In this document: positions 7,962-18,800 of the stretch, piece after piece
Position numbering within the stretch: position 1 is the stretch's first letter
How the letters are laid out: each line of letters begins with the position of its first letter
NCBI GenBank assembly: GCA_001512665.1
Contig: LFSF01000029.1
Location: forward strand, 1-33,217
Length of the DNA: 33,217 nt
DNA from: Clostridiales bacterium DTU073
GTDB lineage: Bacteria > Bacillota > Peptococcia > DRI-13 > DTU073
Direction: 5' to 3'
Program-made: the position numbers and the translations under genes
The notes under the pieces: generated by a model
What the model was told of the DNA's origin: nothing
Database searches by the model: none
The model's input: the letters and a program-made list of their open reading frames with translations, nothing else

Positions 7962-9260
7962 ATGTTGAAAAAGTGCAAAGGATTGGTAATGGAAGCAACT
8001 TTTGAAACATTAGTGGTAATGACTCCTACAGGTGAATTTATTAGTGTACCTTGGCAGAAAGAGGAAATTCCTGCTTTAGGCAGTGAGATTGAAGTTATTC
8101 TTCCCAAGACCGGTCTTAGTTTTTTCTCCTTAAAAAAGCTGGCAGTTATAGCAGCAAGTTTTGTTTTGCTCTTTTTAGGAATCTTTTTTGTTTCGGAATA
8201 TCTTTTTTTCCAAGAACAGCAGATAGTAGCTTATGTAGGAATTGATATCAATCCCAGTTTGGAATTAGGGGTCGATAAAGATGGTTTTGTTAAAGAAGCC
8301 ATAGGATTGAATGAAGACGGTAAGGGTTTGCTGGCCGGTTTAAATTTCGAAAATCATACTGTTGATCAAGCAGTTAAACTAATCACACAGGAAGCGGTAA
8401 CTAAACAGTATCTTGCTGCAGATAAAGAAAATAATATTATCTTAACTCTATGTACTCAGGAAGAACGGAATATAAAAACTGATAAAAGTAATACGGAAGA
8501 GCAATTGGGAGCCACGACAGAAGTTTTTAATAAAATTAAAAATGATTTAATCTCGGAGATTAAAGATGAATTGAACAAACAGAACATTGAGGCTCAGGTG
8601 GAATTGTTAGAAATTCAGCCTAAATTTTATGCTCGAGCTAAAAAAGCCGAAATCTCTCCGGGAAAATATGCAGTAGTTTTAGAAGCAATAAACGAAGGGA
8701 TTGCTGTAAGTCCTGAGGATGTGAAATTTTCAAGTGTTGTCAAGGCCATTAAAGATGCGGGAGGCAATCCCGGACAGATCATAGCGCAAACGAAAAAGAA
8801 TGAAAAACAATTGTTAAAATTGGAAAAAGAAATGAAGAAGCGACTAAAAAAACAGCAGGAAGATAATAATAACGGAGAAAATCCGGTGCAAAGAAAAGGA
8901 AATTTCTTTGATAAGGATAAATTCAGTGAAATATTCAAAGATAAGTTCAAGGATACTAATAGATCTAAGTTTAAAGACGGAAACAATGAAAATAATGAAA
9001 AGAAAGCTAGAAAAGAAAAAGATAAAAAGCGAAACGATAAATTAGATAAAAACGAAAAAAACCAAGATAAAGCAAGAGATAAGGATCAAGACCAAGCTGG
9101 AGGTAAAGTAAAAGATAAAGACAGAGAAAGTGATAGAAATAAGACTAAGCAAACTGACAGTAAGAATAAGGTTAATGTCGGTGATCATGTCAAGAACAAG
9201 GATTACGACAGTATAAAAAATAGTAGTACCAAAAATTCTGGTAATAAAAAAGCAGATTAG
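7962..9260 (+). CDS. rsgI: Anti-sigma factor RsgI with long charged tail
   Basis: RsgI holds SigI inactive at the membrane and releases it on an external signal. The 432 residues comprise a cytoplasmic SigI-binding domain (1-56), one membrane helix (about 58-82), an extracytoplasmic domain starting QIVAYVGIDINPSLEL and a tail. Asn97-Pro98 matches the conserved bond that undergoes self-cleavage in characterised clostridial RsgI proteins. From about residue 277 the protein is dominated by Lys, Asp, Asn and Glu (KDKFKD, KARDKDQDQ) and is probably disordered. In cellulolytic clostridia this place holds a carbohydrate-binding module, and none is visible here, so a wall-polymer or general envelope signal is a guess. 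GGAGG lies 11 bases before the ATG. Confidence 0.9.
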   Translation: MLKKCKGLVMEATFETLVVMTPTGEFISVPWQKEEIPALGSEIEVILPKTGLSFFSLKKLAVIAASFVLLFLGIFFVSEYLFFQEQQIVAYVGIDINPSLELGVDKDGFVKEAIGLNEDGKGLLAGLNFENHTVDQAVKLITQEAVTKQYLAADKENNIILTLCTQEERNIKTDKSNTEEQLGATTEVFNKIKNDLISEIKDELNKQNIEAQVELLEIQPKFYARAKKAEISPGKYAVVLEAINEGIAVSPEDVKFSSVVKAIKDAGGNPGQIIAQTKKNEKQLLKLEKEMKKRLKKQQEDNNNGENPVQRKGNFFDKDKFSEIFKDKFKDTNRSKFKDGNNENNEKKARKEKDKKRNDKLDKNEKNQDKARDKDQDQAGGKVKDKDRESDRNKTKQTDSKNKVNVGDHVKNKDYDSIKNSSTKNSGNKKAD

Positions 9261-9286
9261 AGGGAATGAAAAATCGGAGAAGGAAT

Positions 9287-9323
9287 GTCCTGCTCTTTTG
9301 TCGAAAAAAGAGTAGGACGTTTT
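9287..9323 (+). terminator. Terminator after rsgI
   Basis: GTCCTGCTCTTTT (9287-9299) pairs with 9306-9318 (13 bp, one G-U) around a 6-base loop, then GTTTTGTTGTTG. It closes the sigI-rsgI operon. Confidence 0.85.
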
Positions 9324-9367
9324 GTTGTTGCATGTACATACCGGTAATCTTGTACGGAGGTTAGAAT

Positions 9368-10849
9368 ATGAGCTTTCAGGGAAGGGCGCTAAAACCTTGT
9401 TTACATAAAGTGTTCCTTGCAGTAATAATTATTCTGTCTATATTGATCTTTCCTGTAAAAATACCGGCAGCTGCGTATATAGATACTACTCCTACGACGG
9501 TTAGGGTTGCTTTAGGTATTAATTTGGCATCTGTGGAATTTTCGGTCAGTGAAGGCAATTATGAATTAGTTGATTGTTTAACGCAAAGAGTTGTCAGTAC
9601 AGCTTCATTTAAGGGTAAATGGGTTGTAGCACCGGCAGGTAGTACAAATCTGCAAATTTATCATAATGGACAACCTTTACAAGGGATCAGCAGTTCTCTT
9701 TTGCTTTTACGTCAGGTAAATGATCAGGAATTGAATGTTTTTAGTTTTGAACAGAAAAAATACCGCGGAAACTTGCTTTTGGAAAATTTTCGCGGCAAAA
9801 TCCAGGCAATCAATTATCTGGATATGGAACAATATCTTTATGGGGTTGTAGGGGCTGAAATGGGGTTGGGTGCTCCGGAAGAGGCTTACAAAGCTCAGGC
9901 TGTTGTTTCTAGAACTTATGCGCTTTATCATAAACAGCATCCGCAATTAAATTATGATTTAGGGATTAACACTCAATGGCAAGTTTATGGTGGTTATGAT
10001 AGTGAAATTGCCAGTGGCTCAATAGTGAAAAAAGCTGTAGATGAGACTCGTGGTCAGGTAATTTATTATGATCAGGAGTTAATCCAAGCCTTTTTTCATA
10101 GTAATTCCGGCGGATATTCTGAAGCATGTGAAAATGTATGGTCTGCTTCTTTGCCTTATATCCAGCCGGTGGCCACACCGGAGGATGCTGTGGCTGTTCA
10201 AGTTTCCTCTAAGTTATCCTGGTCAGCCGAAACTTATCATTGGGAGAAAACCTATAATAAACAAGAGCTTATGAATCAATTAATCCAATGGAACAGAGCT
10301 CATCCTGATAATGCGGTTAATGTTGGAGAAATCTTAGAAATATCGGTGAAACGTTGGGCAGTTGACCCGCAAACAAAAGAGTTTTTGGCCAAAGAAACTG
10401 ATTCCGGTAGGGTTACGCAATTAGATATTAAGGGAACGAGGGGTGTAAAGAGTTTTTATCGTGATACCATTCGTTCCGTATTAGGTTTGAGAAGTACTTT
10501 ATTTGAAGTCATCTGTGATTCTACCGTAAAAATATGGAATGCATTTGGGAGTTTGTATATACTTAATAATACAGAAAATCTAAAGGCGATAAATGTAGAT
10601 GGATACATTAGTAAACTTAACGGTAATAAGGATAAATATTATGTCTTAAGTGCGGAAGGTTTGAAAACGATTCCCAAAGATTTCTCGGCGGTTACTTTTA
10701 AAGGCAAAGGCAATGGCCATGGTCTGGGTATGAGTCAATGGGGAGCTTGGGGTATGGCTTTGAGAGGTTCAAAGTATACGGAAATTATTGAGCATTTTTA
10801 TAATCAGGATAAAAACGACGGGCGATTACGTATTCAAACCTATTTTTAA
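9368..10849 (+). CDS. Exported SpoIID/LytB domain protein
   Basis: The 493-residue protein belongs to the SpoIID/LytB family, which includes the sporulation lytic transglycosylase SpoIID and the amidase enhancer LytB. It starts with a signal sequence or anchor (about 14-36, ending AAA). The family core is clear: YLYGVVGAEMG with Glu164 at the catalytic position, AYKAQAVVSRTYAL, FFHSNSGGYSEACENVW (242-258) and a C-terminal GKGNGHGLGMSQWGAWGMA. It is longer than B. subtilis SpoIID (about 340 residues), having an N-terminal extension of some 100 residues. GGAGG stands 7 bases before the ATG. I cannot tell whether it is the true engulfment SpoIID or a vegetative wall enzyme, and no sporulation promoter could be read upstream. 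Confidence 0.85.
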   Translation: MSFQGRALKPCLHKVFLAVIIILSILIFPVKIPAAAYIDTTPTTVRVALGINLASVEFSVSEGNYELVDCLTQRVVSTASFKGKWVVAPAGSTNLQIYHNGQPLQGISSSLLLLRQVNDQELNVFSFEQKKYRGNLLLENFRGKIQAINYLDMEQYLYGVVGAEMGLGAPEEAYKAQAVVSRTYALYHKQHPQLNYDLGINTQWQVYGGYDSEIASGSIVKKAVDETRGQVIYYDQELIQAFFHSNSGGYSEACENVWSASLPYIQPVATPEDAVAVQVSSKLSWSAETYHWEKTYNKQELMNQLIQWNRAHPDNAVNVGEILEISVKRWAVDPQTKEFLAKETDSGRVTQLDIKGTRGVKSFYRDTIRSVLGLRSTLFEVICDSTVKIWNAFGSLYILNNTENLKAINVDGYISKLNGNKDKYYVLSAEGLKTIPKDFSAVTFKGKGNGHGLGMSQWGAWGMALRGSKYTEIIEHFYNQDKNDGRLRIQTYF

Positions 10850-10874
10850 ATTTTAGATATTAAGGAGTAATTTG

Positions 10875-13075
<2,201 letters not shown>

Positions 13076-13158
13076 ACAGGGAAAAGGTTAAGATAGATAG
13101 TAAATAAATATAACAAATTTTTCATTTTAACTTTAATTATGTTTAAGGGGGAATTTTA

Positions 13159-13425
13159 GTGCAGGCTTATTCTGGTGTTCTTGTTTGGGTGTTAGTTATT
13201 GTTTTAATTTACTTTATGATAATTAAACCGCAGAGGAAGCAACAAAAATTACGTCAAGAAATGTTATCTAATTTAAAAGTTGGCGATAATGTGGTAACCC
13301 TTGGCGGAATTCATGGAAAAATAGTCAGAATCACTGATGATATAATTAAATTAGAAGTTGCGGAAAATGTTAGGCTGAAAATGCAACGTGAAGCAGTAAA
13401 TTTTGTTGTGGAGGATGAAGACTAA
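13159..13425 (+). CDS. yajC: Preprotein translocase accessory subunit YajC
   Basis: YajC is a small single-span membrane protein that associates with SecDF. The 88-residue protein has one N-terminal membrane helix (about 5-22), then the conserved IIKPQRKQQK and a cytoplasmic domain with LKVGDNVVTLGGIHGKI. The GTG start has AAGGGGGA six bases upstream. It follows tgt as in many bacteria, but here a terminator and a separate strong promoter stand between it and secD. Confidence 0.95.
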   Translation: MQAYSGVLVWVLVIVLIYFMIIKPQRKQQKLRQEMLSNLKVGDNVVTLGGIHGKIVRITDDIIKLEVAENVRLKMQREAVNFVVEDED

Positions 13426-13467
13426 CTAATAGCACTCGGAATTAAACCATTTCTTAATGAGTAGCGT

Positions 13468-13505
13468 AAAAGGGCTGTTAATTGCAAGGCTGACAGCTCT
13501 TTTCT
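13468..13505 (+). terminator. Terminator between yajC and secD
   Basis: AAAAGGGCTGTTA (13468-13480) can pair with TGACAGCTCTTTT (13491-13503), 13 bp with two G-U pairs and a 10-base loop, ending in a short T run. It lies just upstream of the consensus promoter for secD. Confidence 0.65.
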
Positions 13506-13509
13506 ATAT

Positions 13510-13538
13510 TTGACAGCCTTTGTTTAGAGGAATATAAT
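13510..13538 (+). promoter_or_regulatory. Consensus sigma-A promoter for secD-secF
   Basis: TTGACA (13510-13515), a 17-base spacer and TATAAT (13533-13538) match the sigma-A consensus at every position. Transcription would begin near 13545, about 45 bases before the secD start. It is the best promoter in the window. Confidence 0.88.
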
Positions 13539-13588
13539 AATTCAGTATGATATTATTATTTGGACAAGTAAGGAGGAGAAGCCGCAAG

Positions 13589-14824
13589 ATGAGATGGGAG
13601 AAAATTTTTATTCTAATCATTATTACAGCCTTGATTATTGGCGGGGCTTTTTGGTCCGTCGATCCAATTCGGGACAATCTTAAATTGGGTTTAGATCTTA
13701 AGGGCGGGGTTATGGTTAGACTACAGGCACAAGGGTCTGCTACAGATAGAGATATAGCTCAAGTTATTGAAATCATGCGTACTCGTGTAGATTCTTTGGG
13801 TGTTACGGAGCCGGTAATACAACGAGAAGGATCTGATCGTATTTTGATTGAAATACCTGGGATTGAGGATCCGGAAAGTGCAATTAATTTGATTGGGAAA
13901 ACAGCTTTATTAGAGTTTAAAACAATGGACGGGGAAGTAATTCTCACCGGTAAAGATTTAGTCGAAGCTCAAGAAGCGAAAGACCCACAATCAGGAAAAG
14001 CTTATGTAGGTTTAAAATTTAATGCCGAAGGGACAAAAAAATTCGCTGAAGCTACAGCTCGTTTAGTGAATGAGTATCCGGACGAGGACGGGCAGAGAAG
14101 TGAAGGTAGGCATATAGCCATTTATTTAGATGGGCAAATGATTCAGAATCCATATGTTCAGGAGTCGATTCCCAGTGGTGAGGCCAGTATTAGCGGTGGA
14201 TTTGAAACTCTTGAGGATGCGCGTAGTATTGCCTTGCTTTTACGTTCCGGAGCTTTGCCTGTTCCGGTAGAGATTATCGAAAATAGGTCAGTAGGCCCGA
14301 CTTTAGGTGCGGAATCTATTACTAAAAGTTTACAGGCAGCAATTTGGGGGTTAGCTGCGATTATGCTGTTTATGCTTTTCTTTTATCGGGTACCGGGAAT
14401 TATTGCTAATTTATCTCTGGTGCTGTATGCCTTACTCTTATTAGGTATTCTTTTAGCGATAAAGGCAACGTTGACCTTGCCGGGAATTGCCGGATTCCTA
14501 TTGTCGATAGGGATGTGTGTAGATGCTAATATCCTTATTTATGAAAGGATTAAAGAAGAATTGAGAAATGGGAAGAGTTTGCGTGCGGCCATTGATGCCG
14601 GCTTCTCCAGAGCTTTTACGACAATATTTGATTCTAATGTGACGACACTGATTGCGGCAGCGGTTCTTTTCTTTGTTGGCAGCGGAACAATTAAGGGTTT
14701 TGCCGTTACTTTGAGTATAGGTATCCTTTGTAGTATGTTTACGGCAATTACTTTCACCAGATTTGTGTTAAAGGCACTTGTTGATTCTGGATTGGTGAAA
14801 AACACCAAATTATACGGAGCATAA
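13589..14824 (+). CDS. secD: Protein translocase subunit SecD
   Basis: SecD works with SecF behind the SecYEG channel, using the proton gradient to complete export. The 411-residue protein has an N-terminal membrane helix, the D1 motif LGLDLKGGVMV, a large extracytoplasmic domain with VDSLGVTEPVIQREG and IEIPGI, and five C-terminal membrane helices including the MCVDANILIYERIKEELR motif. I take ATG 13589, preceded by AGGAGGAG. Earlier in-frame codons would add a non-conserved extension overlapping the likely transcription start. SecF follows as a separate gene, unlike the fused SecDF of B. subtilis. Confidence 0.96.
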   Translation: MRWEKIFILIIITALIIGGAFWSVDPIRDNLKLGLDLKGGVMVRLQAQGSATDRDIAQVIEIMRTRVDSLGVTEPVIQREGSDRILIEIPGIEDPESAINLIGKTALLEFKTMDGEVILTGKDLVEAQEAKDPQSGKAYVGLKFNAEGTKKFAEATARLVNEYPDEDGQRSEGRHIAIYLDGQMIQNPYVQESIPSGEASISGGFETLEDARSIALLLRSGALPVPVEIIENRSVGPTLGAESITKSLQAAIWGLAAIMLFMLFFYRVPGIIANLSLVLYALLLLGILLAIKATLTLPGIAGFLLSIGMCVDANILIYERIKEELRNGKSLRAAIDAGFSRAFTTIFDSNVTTLIAAAVLFFVGSGTIKGFAVTLSIGILCSMFTAITFTRFVLKALVDSGLVKNTKLYGA

Positions 14825-14837
14825 GGAGGGGATAAAT

Positions 14838-15707
14838 ATGGATATTATTGGAAAAAGAAAAGTATGGTATATTCTCACGCTGATTCTTCTTTTAACTGCA
14901 ATAATCTCCCTTTTTGTGCAAGGTTTAAATTTTGGTATTGATTTTCAGGGGGGAACATTACTTCAGTTGAAGTTTGAGAAAGCTGATGTTACCGATACAG
15001 AAATTCGTGAAGCTTTAAAAGAATTTGGTTTGGAAAAGAGTGTTTTACAAAGATCTGAGGATTCTTTTATTCTAAAAACACCAGAATTAGGACAGGAGAA
15101 ACAAAATGAAGTTTTAAAGACGATAGAGACAGAGACAGGAAAGTTTGAATTATTACGGAGTGAAAATGTAGGACCTGTTATTGGGGAAGAATTAAGACGA
15201 GCCGGTATTTTGGCATTAGTTATCGCGGGCATATTGCAGGTATTATATATTACCTTCCGTTTTGAGTTTAGGTTTGCCATTGCCGCTATTTTAGCCCTAA
15301 TTCAAGATGCGATTATTACCGTCGGTCTTTTCTCTGTATTGCAGTACGAAGTTGATATTACCTTTATTGCCGCTATTTTAACTGTTATCGGATATTCAAT
15401 TAATAATACCATTGTTATCTTTGACCGGATTCGGGAAAATCTAAAGCTAAAACGTAAAGAAAACTTGGCGACACTAGTGAATGCCAGTATAAAACAAAAC
15501 ATTGTACGTTCTATCAATACAACTTTAACGGTGGCGTTTATGTTAGTTGCTTTACTGGTTTTAGGAGGAGAGACTACGCGTTATTTTGCAATGGCTATGT
15601 TGACTGGAATTATTGCAGGTCTATACTCTTCCGTTTTCCTTTCTGGAGCGTTATGGTACGATTTTGTTCCGGTAGTAAATGGACAGAAAAAAATTATAAA
15701 GCTCTAA
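14838..15707 (+). CDS. secF: Protein translocase subunit SecF
   Basis: The partner of SecD. The 289 residues begin MDIIGKRKVWY and include the first membrane helix, the D1 motif NFGIDFQGGTLLQLKF, a short periplasmic domain ending NVGPVIGEELRRAG and five further membrane helices with VIGYSINNTIVIFDRIREN and SINTTLTVAFML. AAGGAGGGG stands before the ATG, and only 13 bases separate it from secD, so the two are co-translated from one message. A strong terminator follows. Confidence 0.96.
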   Translation: MDIIGKRKVWYILTLILLLTAIISLFVQGLNFGIDFQGGTLLQLKFEKADVTDTEIREALKEFGLEKSVLQRSEDSFILKTPELGQEKQNEVLKTIETETGKFELLRSENVGPVIGEELRRAGILALVIAGILQVLYITFRFEFRFAIAAILALIQDAIITVGLFSVLQYEVDITFIAAILTVIGYSINNTIVIFDRIRENLKLKRKENLATLVNASIKQNIVRSINTTLTVAFMLVALLVLGGETTRYFAMAMLTGIIAGLYSSVFLSGALWYDFVPVVNGQKKIIKL

Positions 15708-15736
15708 GTATTTGTTTACTCTTAAGTTAAATTATG

Positions 15737-15776
15737 ACCCCCTTTATTAATTGCGTATTTAATAAAGGGGGTTTTA
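15737..15776 (+). terminator. Terminator after secF
   Basis: A perfect 14-bp stem (15737-15750 with 15759-15772) with an 8-base loop and a short T run. It ends the secDF transcript, so the recJ fusion gene should have its own promoter or depend on read-through. Confidence 0.9.
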
Positions 15777-15802
15777 ATAAATAACAAACAGGAGAGAAGG
15801 TA

Positions 15803-18800
15803 ATGACTGGAAAACGTAGTATCTGGCAGGTAAAAAAGGCAGATCAGGATAAAAGCAGGCAGTTGGCAGCTGCTTTAGGTGTTTTACCTGTGACGGCTTC
15901 TATTCTACTGAATAAAGGGATTACAACTCCTGAAGAGGCACAGAAATTCCTGTCTGCTTCCTTAGCAGATTTGCAAAATCCTAATGAATTACCGAATCTG
16001 CGAGCAGGTGCGCGAAGGATTAAGCAAGCAATTGTTAATGGTGAGAACATCTTAATTTATGGTGATTATGATGTTGACGGCATTACGGGTACAGTTTTGC
16101 TTGCTGATTTATTACGTCGTTTGGGCGGTAAGGTTAATTATTATATTCCTAATAGAATGGAAGAAGGATATGGGTTAAACAAAGAAGCACTTGTTTATGC
16201 TAAGGAGACCAGCACAGATCTTATAGTTACTGTTGATTGTGGTATTTCTTCTGTGGCTGAAGCAGCTTTGATCATAGAAATGGGCATGGATTTAGTGATT
16301 ACTGACCACCATCAATTACCGGAGCAATTACCTACTGCACTGGCTGTGATTAATCCTAAGCTGGCTGAGGAAAATAAGCCTTGGTATGATCTATCTGGGG
16401 TAGGAGTAGCTTTTAAAGTTGGACAAGCCGTCGCTTCTTTATTCTCACAAGAGAGTATCGGTGAAGAGTATTTAGATTTAGTAGCTTTGGGGACTATAGC
16501 GGATATAGTGCCTTTACGTGATGAGAACAGGATTTTGGCTAAGGCCGGTCTGGAACGTATTAATAATAATCAATGCAGACCGGGACTTCAGGGCTTGCTT
16601 AAGCAGACCGGTTTAAAAGGAAAAGAGCTTACTTCCGGTCATGTCGGTTTTATTCTGGCTCCTCGTTTAAATGCCTGTGGCCGCTTAGGAAAAGCTGATT
16701 TAGCAGTGCGCTTATTTTTGAGTAACGATCTTCACGAAATAGAGGATATTTGCAGAATTTTAGAAGAAGAAAATATAACACGGCGTCAGGTAGAAGAGAA
16801 AATATATCAGGAAGCCTTAGAACGTCTCGCCCAAGAGGAAGAGTCCGAGGAAAATAAATTAATTTTCTTATCTGCTCCCAATTGGCATCCCGGGGTTATT
16901 GGGATTGTCGCTTCTCGGTTAACTGAGAAATATTATCGTCCCACAATTCTTTTAAATCTGGAAGAGGGAATAGGTCGAGGTTCTGCCCGGAGTATTCCCG
17001 GATTCGATTTATATCAAGCATTAGAACAGGTAAAAGAGGACCTTTGTAAATTTGGCGGACATGAAATGGCGGCGGGTTTAACCTTGTCTGAGGAAAAGAT
17101 ACCCGTGGTGCAAAAAAGTTTGCAGGAATATGCCTGTGCAGTCTTGGATGAAAAAAGTCTTACGCCTAAACTACATATAGATGCGGAAGTAGCGATAGAA
17201 GAAATCAATGAGCAATTGGTTGAGGAAATTCAACTTTTAGGTCCATTTGGTCATGGAAATCCCGCTCCGCTTTTTGTCTTGCGCAATGGTTGCTTAGCAG
17301 AAGTAAGAAAAGTAGGACAAGAGGGCAAACATTTGAAATTAAAAGTTCGTGCTAAAAACAAACAGATCGATGCAATTGCTTTTAATTGTGGAGAAATATA
17401 TGAAGAAGTAGGGGAATGGATCAGGTGTGATCTGGTTTTTCAACCACAGCTTAATACATATAAAGGTGTAACGAGAGTACAAATGCAGTTGCAAGACCTG
17501 AAAAACTCTGTACAACCGGATGACCCATATGCAACCTTATCTTTTTTAGAACAGCTTTATTTAGATGGTGAAATTTGGTTGGAAGATGACAGCTATCGGG
17601 ATATTCTTACTCAGGAACAGTTTTACACTAAAGTGGTAGGGGTTACTTATGAAGATAGACAAAAGCTGATCCGAGAAATAACTGTCGGGGAGAGTGTAGA
17701 ATTAAGACGAGAACCACACAATCCTTATGACCGTAATGCAATAGCGGTATATTTTCAAAAGCAAATGATCGGGTATTTAAAGGCACCTTTGGCTAGAAAT
17801 CTGGCGCCTGCCTTAGATCAGGGCAGTAAGTATGAGGCGGTAGTGACGCAAATTACCGGTCGTGATCAAGACTGTCTGGGAGTAAATATTTGTCTGCGTA
17901 AAATTGCTGAGGACAACAAATCTACAGAAAAAAAAGAAGCAGAATTTTTTTGCCGAGAACAGTTGGCTGACTATAGTTTTGCACAAATAGAGGAGAAAAT
18001 AAGACAGACAATTTTGGGCTCAGCAGAATATTATGAAAAACAAAAAGAAGCATTGGAATTTCTTCAAGCGGGAGAGAATACACTGCTTATCCTTGCTACC
18101 GGACGAGGCAAATCGGCTGTTTTTCAGTCCATGGCCGCCAGGTTAGCTCTCTTACAAAACAAAGCAACGATTATTGTTTATCCTTTACGGTCTTTAGTTA
18201 ATGACCAATATCATCGTCTTTGTGAAAAAATGTCTTTATTGGGTGTGCAGGTGTCTGCAGTAAATGGCTCACTGAGTAGACCGGAGCGGGAACAGTTTTT
18301 TGCTGATTTACAGCAGGGAAAGGTAGAAATAATCTTAACCACACCGGAGTTTTTAGCTTTTCATATAGAAAAGTTTAAGGCGATTAAGGATAAAATAGGT
18401 TTGCTTGTGGTGGATGAAGCACATCATTTAGCCAAGAGTAAGCGCAAGGGGTATCGCCTCTTGGGAAAAAACTGGGCACAATTAGGAAACCCGTTGGTTC
18501 TTGCGGTAACGGCAACAGCAAATAACGAGACTGCCCAACATATATCTGATGTTTTATGTTGCAAGAAAATGGTTGTAGAGAATTATGTACGTAAGAATTT
18601 GCAAGTAGTTGACCAAAGAACTGAGAAAGATAAACTCAAATATTTATTGGAATTGGTTGCTTCAGGGGAACGTATTGTTATTTATGTTAATAGTCGTAAA
18701 CAAGCATATCAGTTGGCCAGTGATTTACGCTTATATTATCCTGCAGCACGAGATGAAATCGGTTTTTATCATGGTGGTTTGTACAGTGAGTATCGGACAA

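Noticed and set aside
8627-8986. Minus-strand open frame of 119 codons inside rsgI
   Set aside because: It arises from the Lys-rich codons of rsgI (Leu/Phe/Ser on the other strand), lacks a ribosome site and resembles no protein.
8880-9250. Possible DNA repeat array in the 3' part of rsgI
   Set aside because: The AAAGATAAA-like pieces are irregular and follow from Lys/Asp codons; there is no fixed unit, so it is neither a CRISPR nor a tandem repeat.
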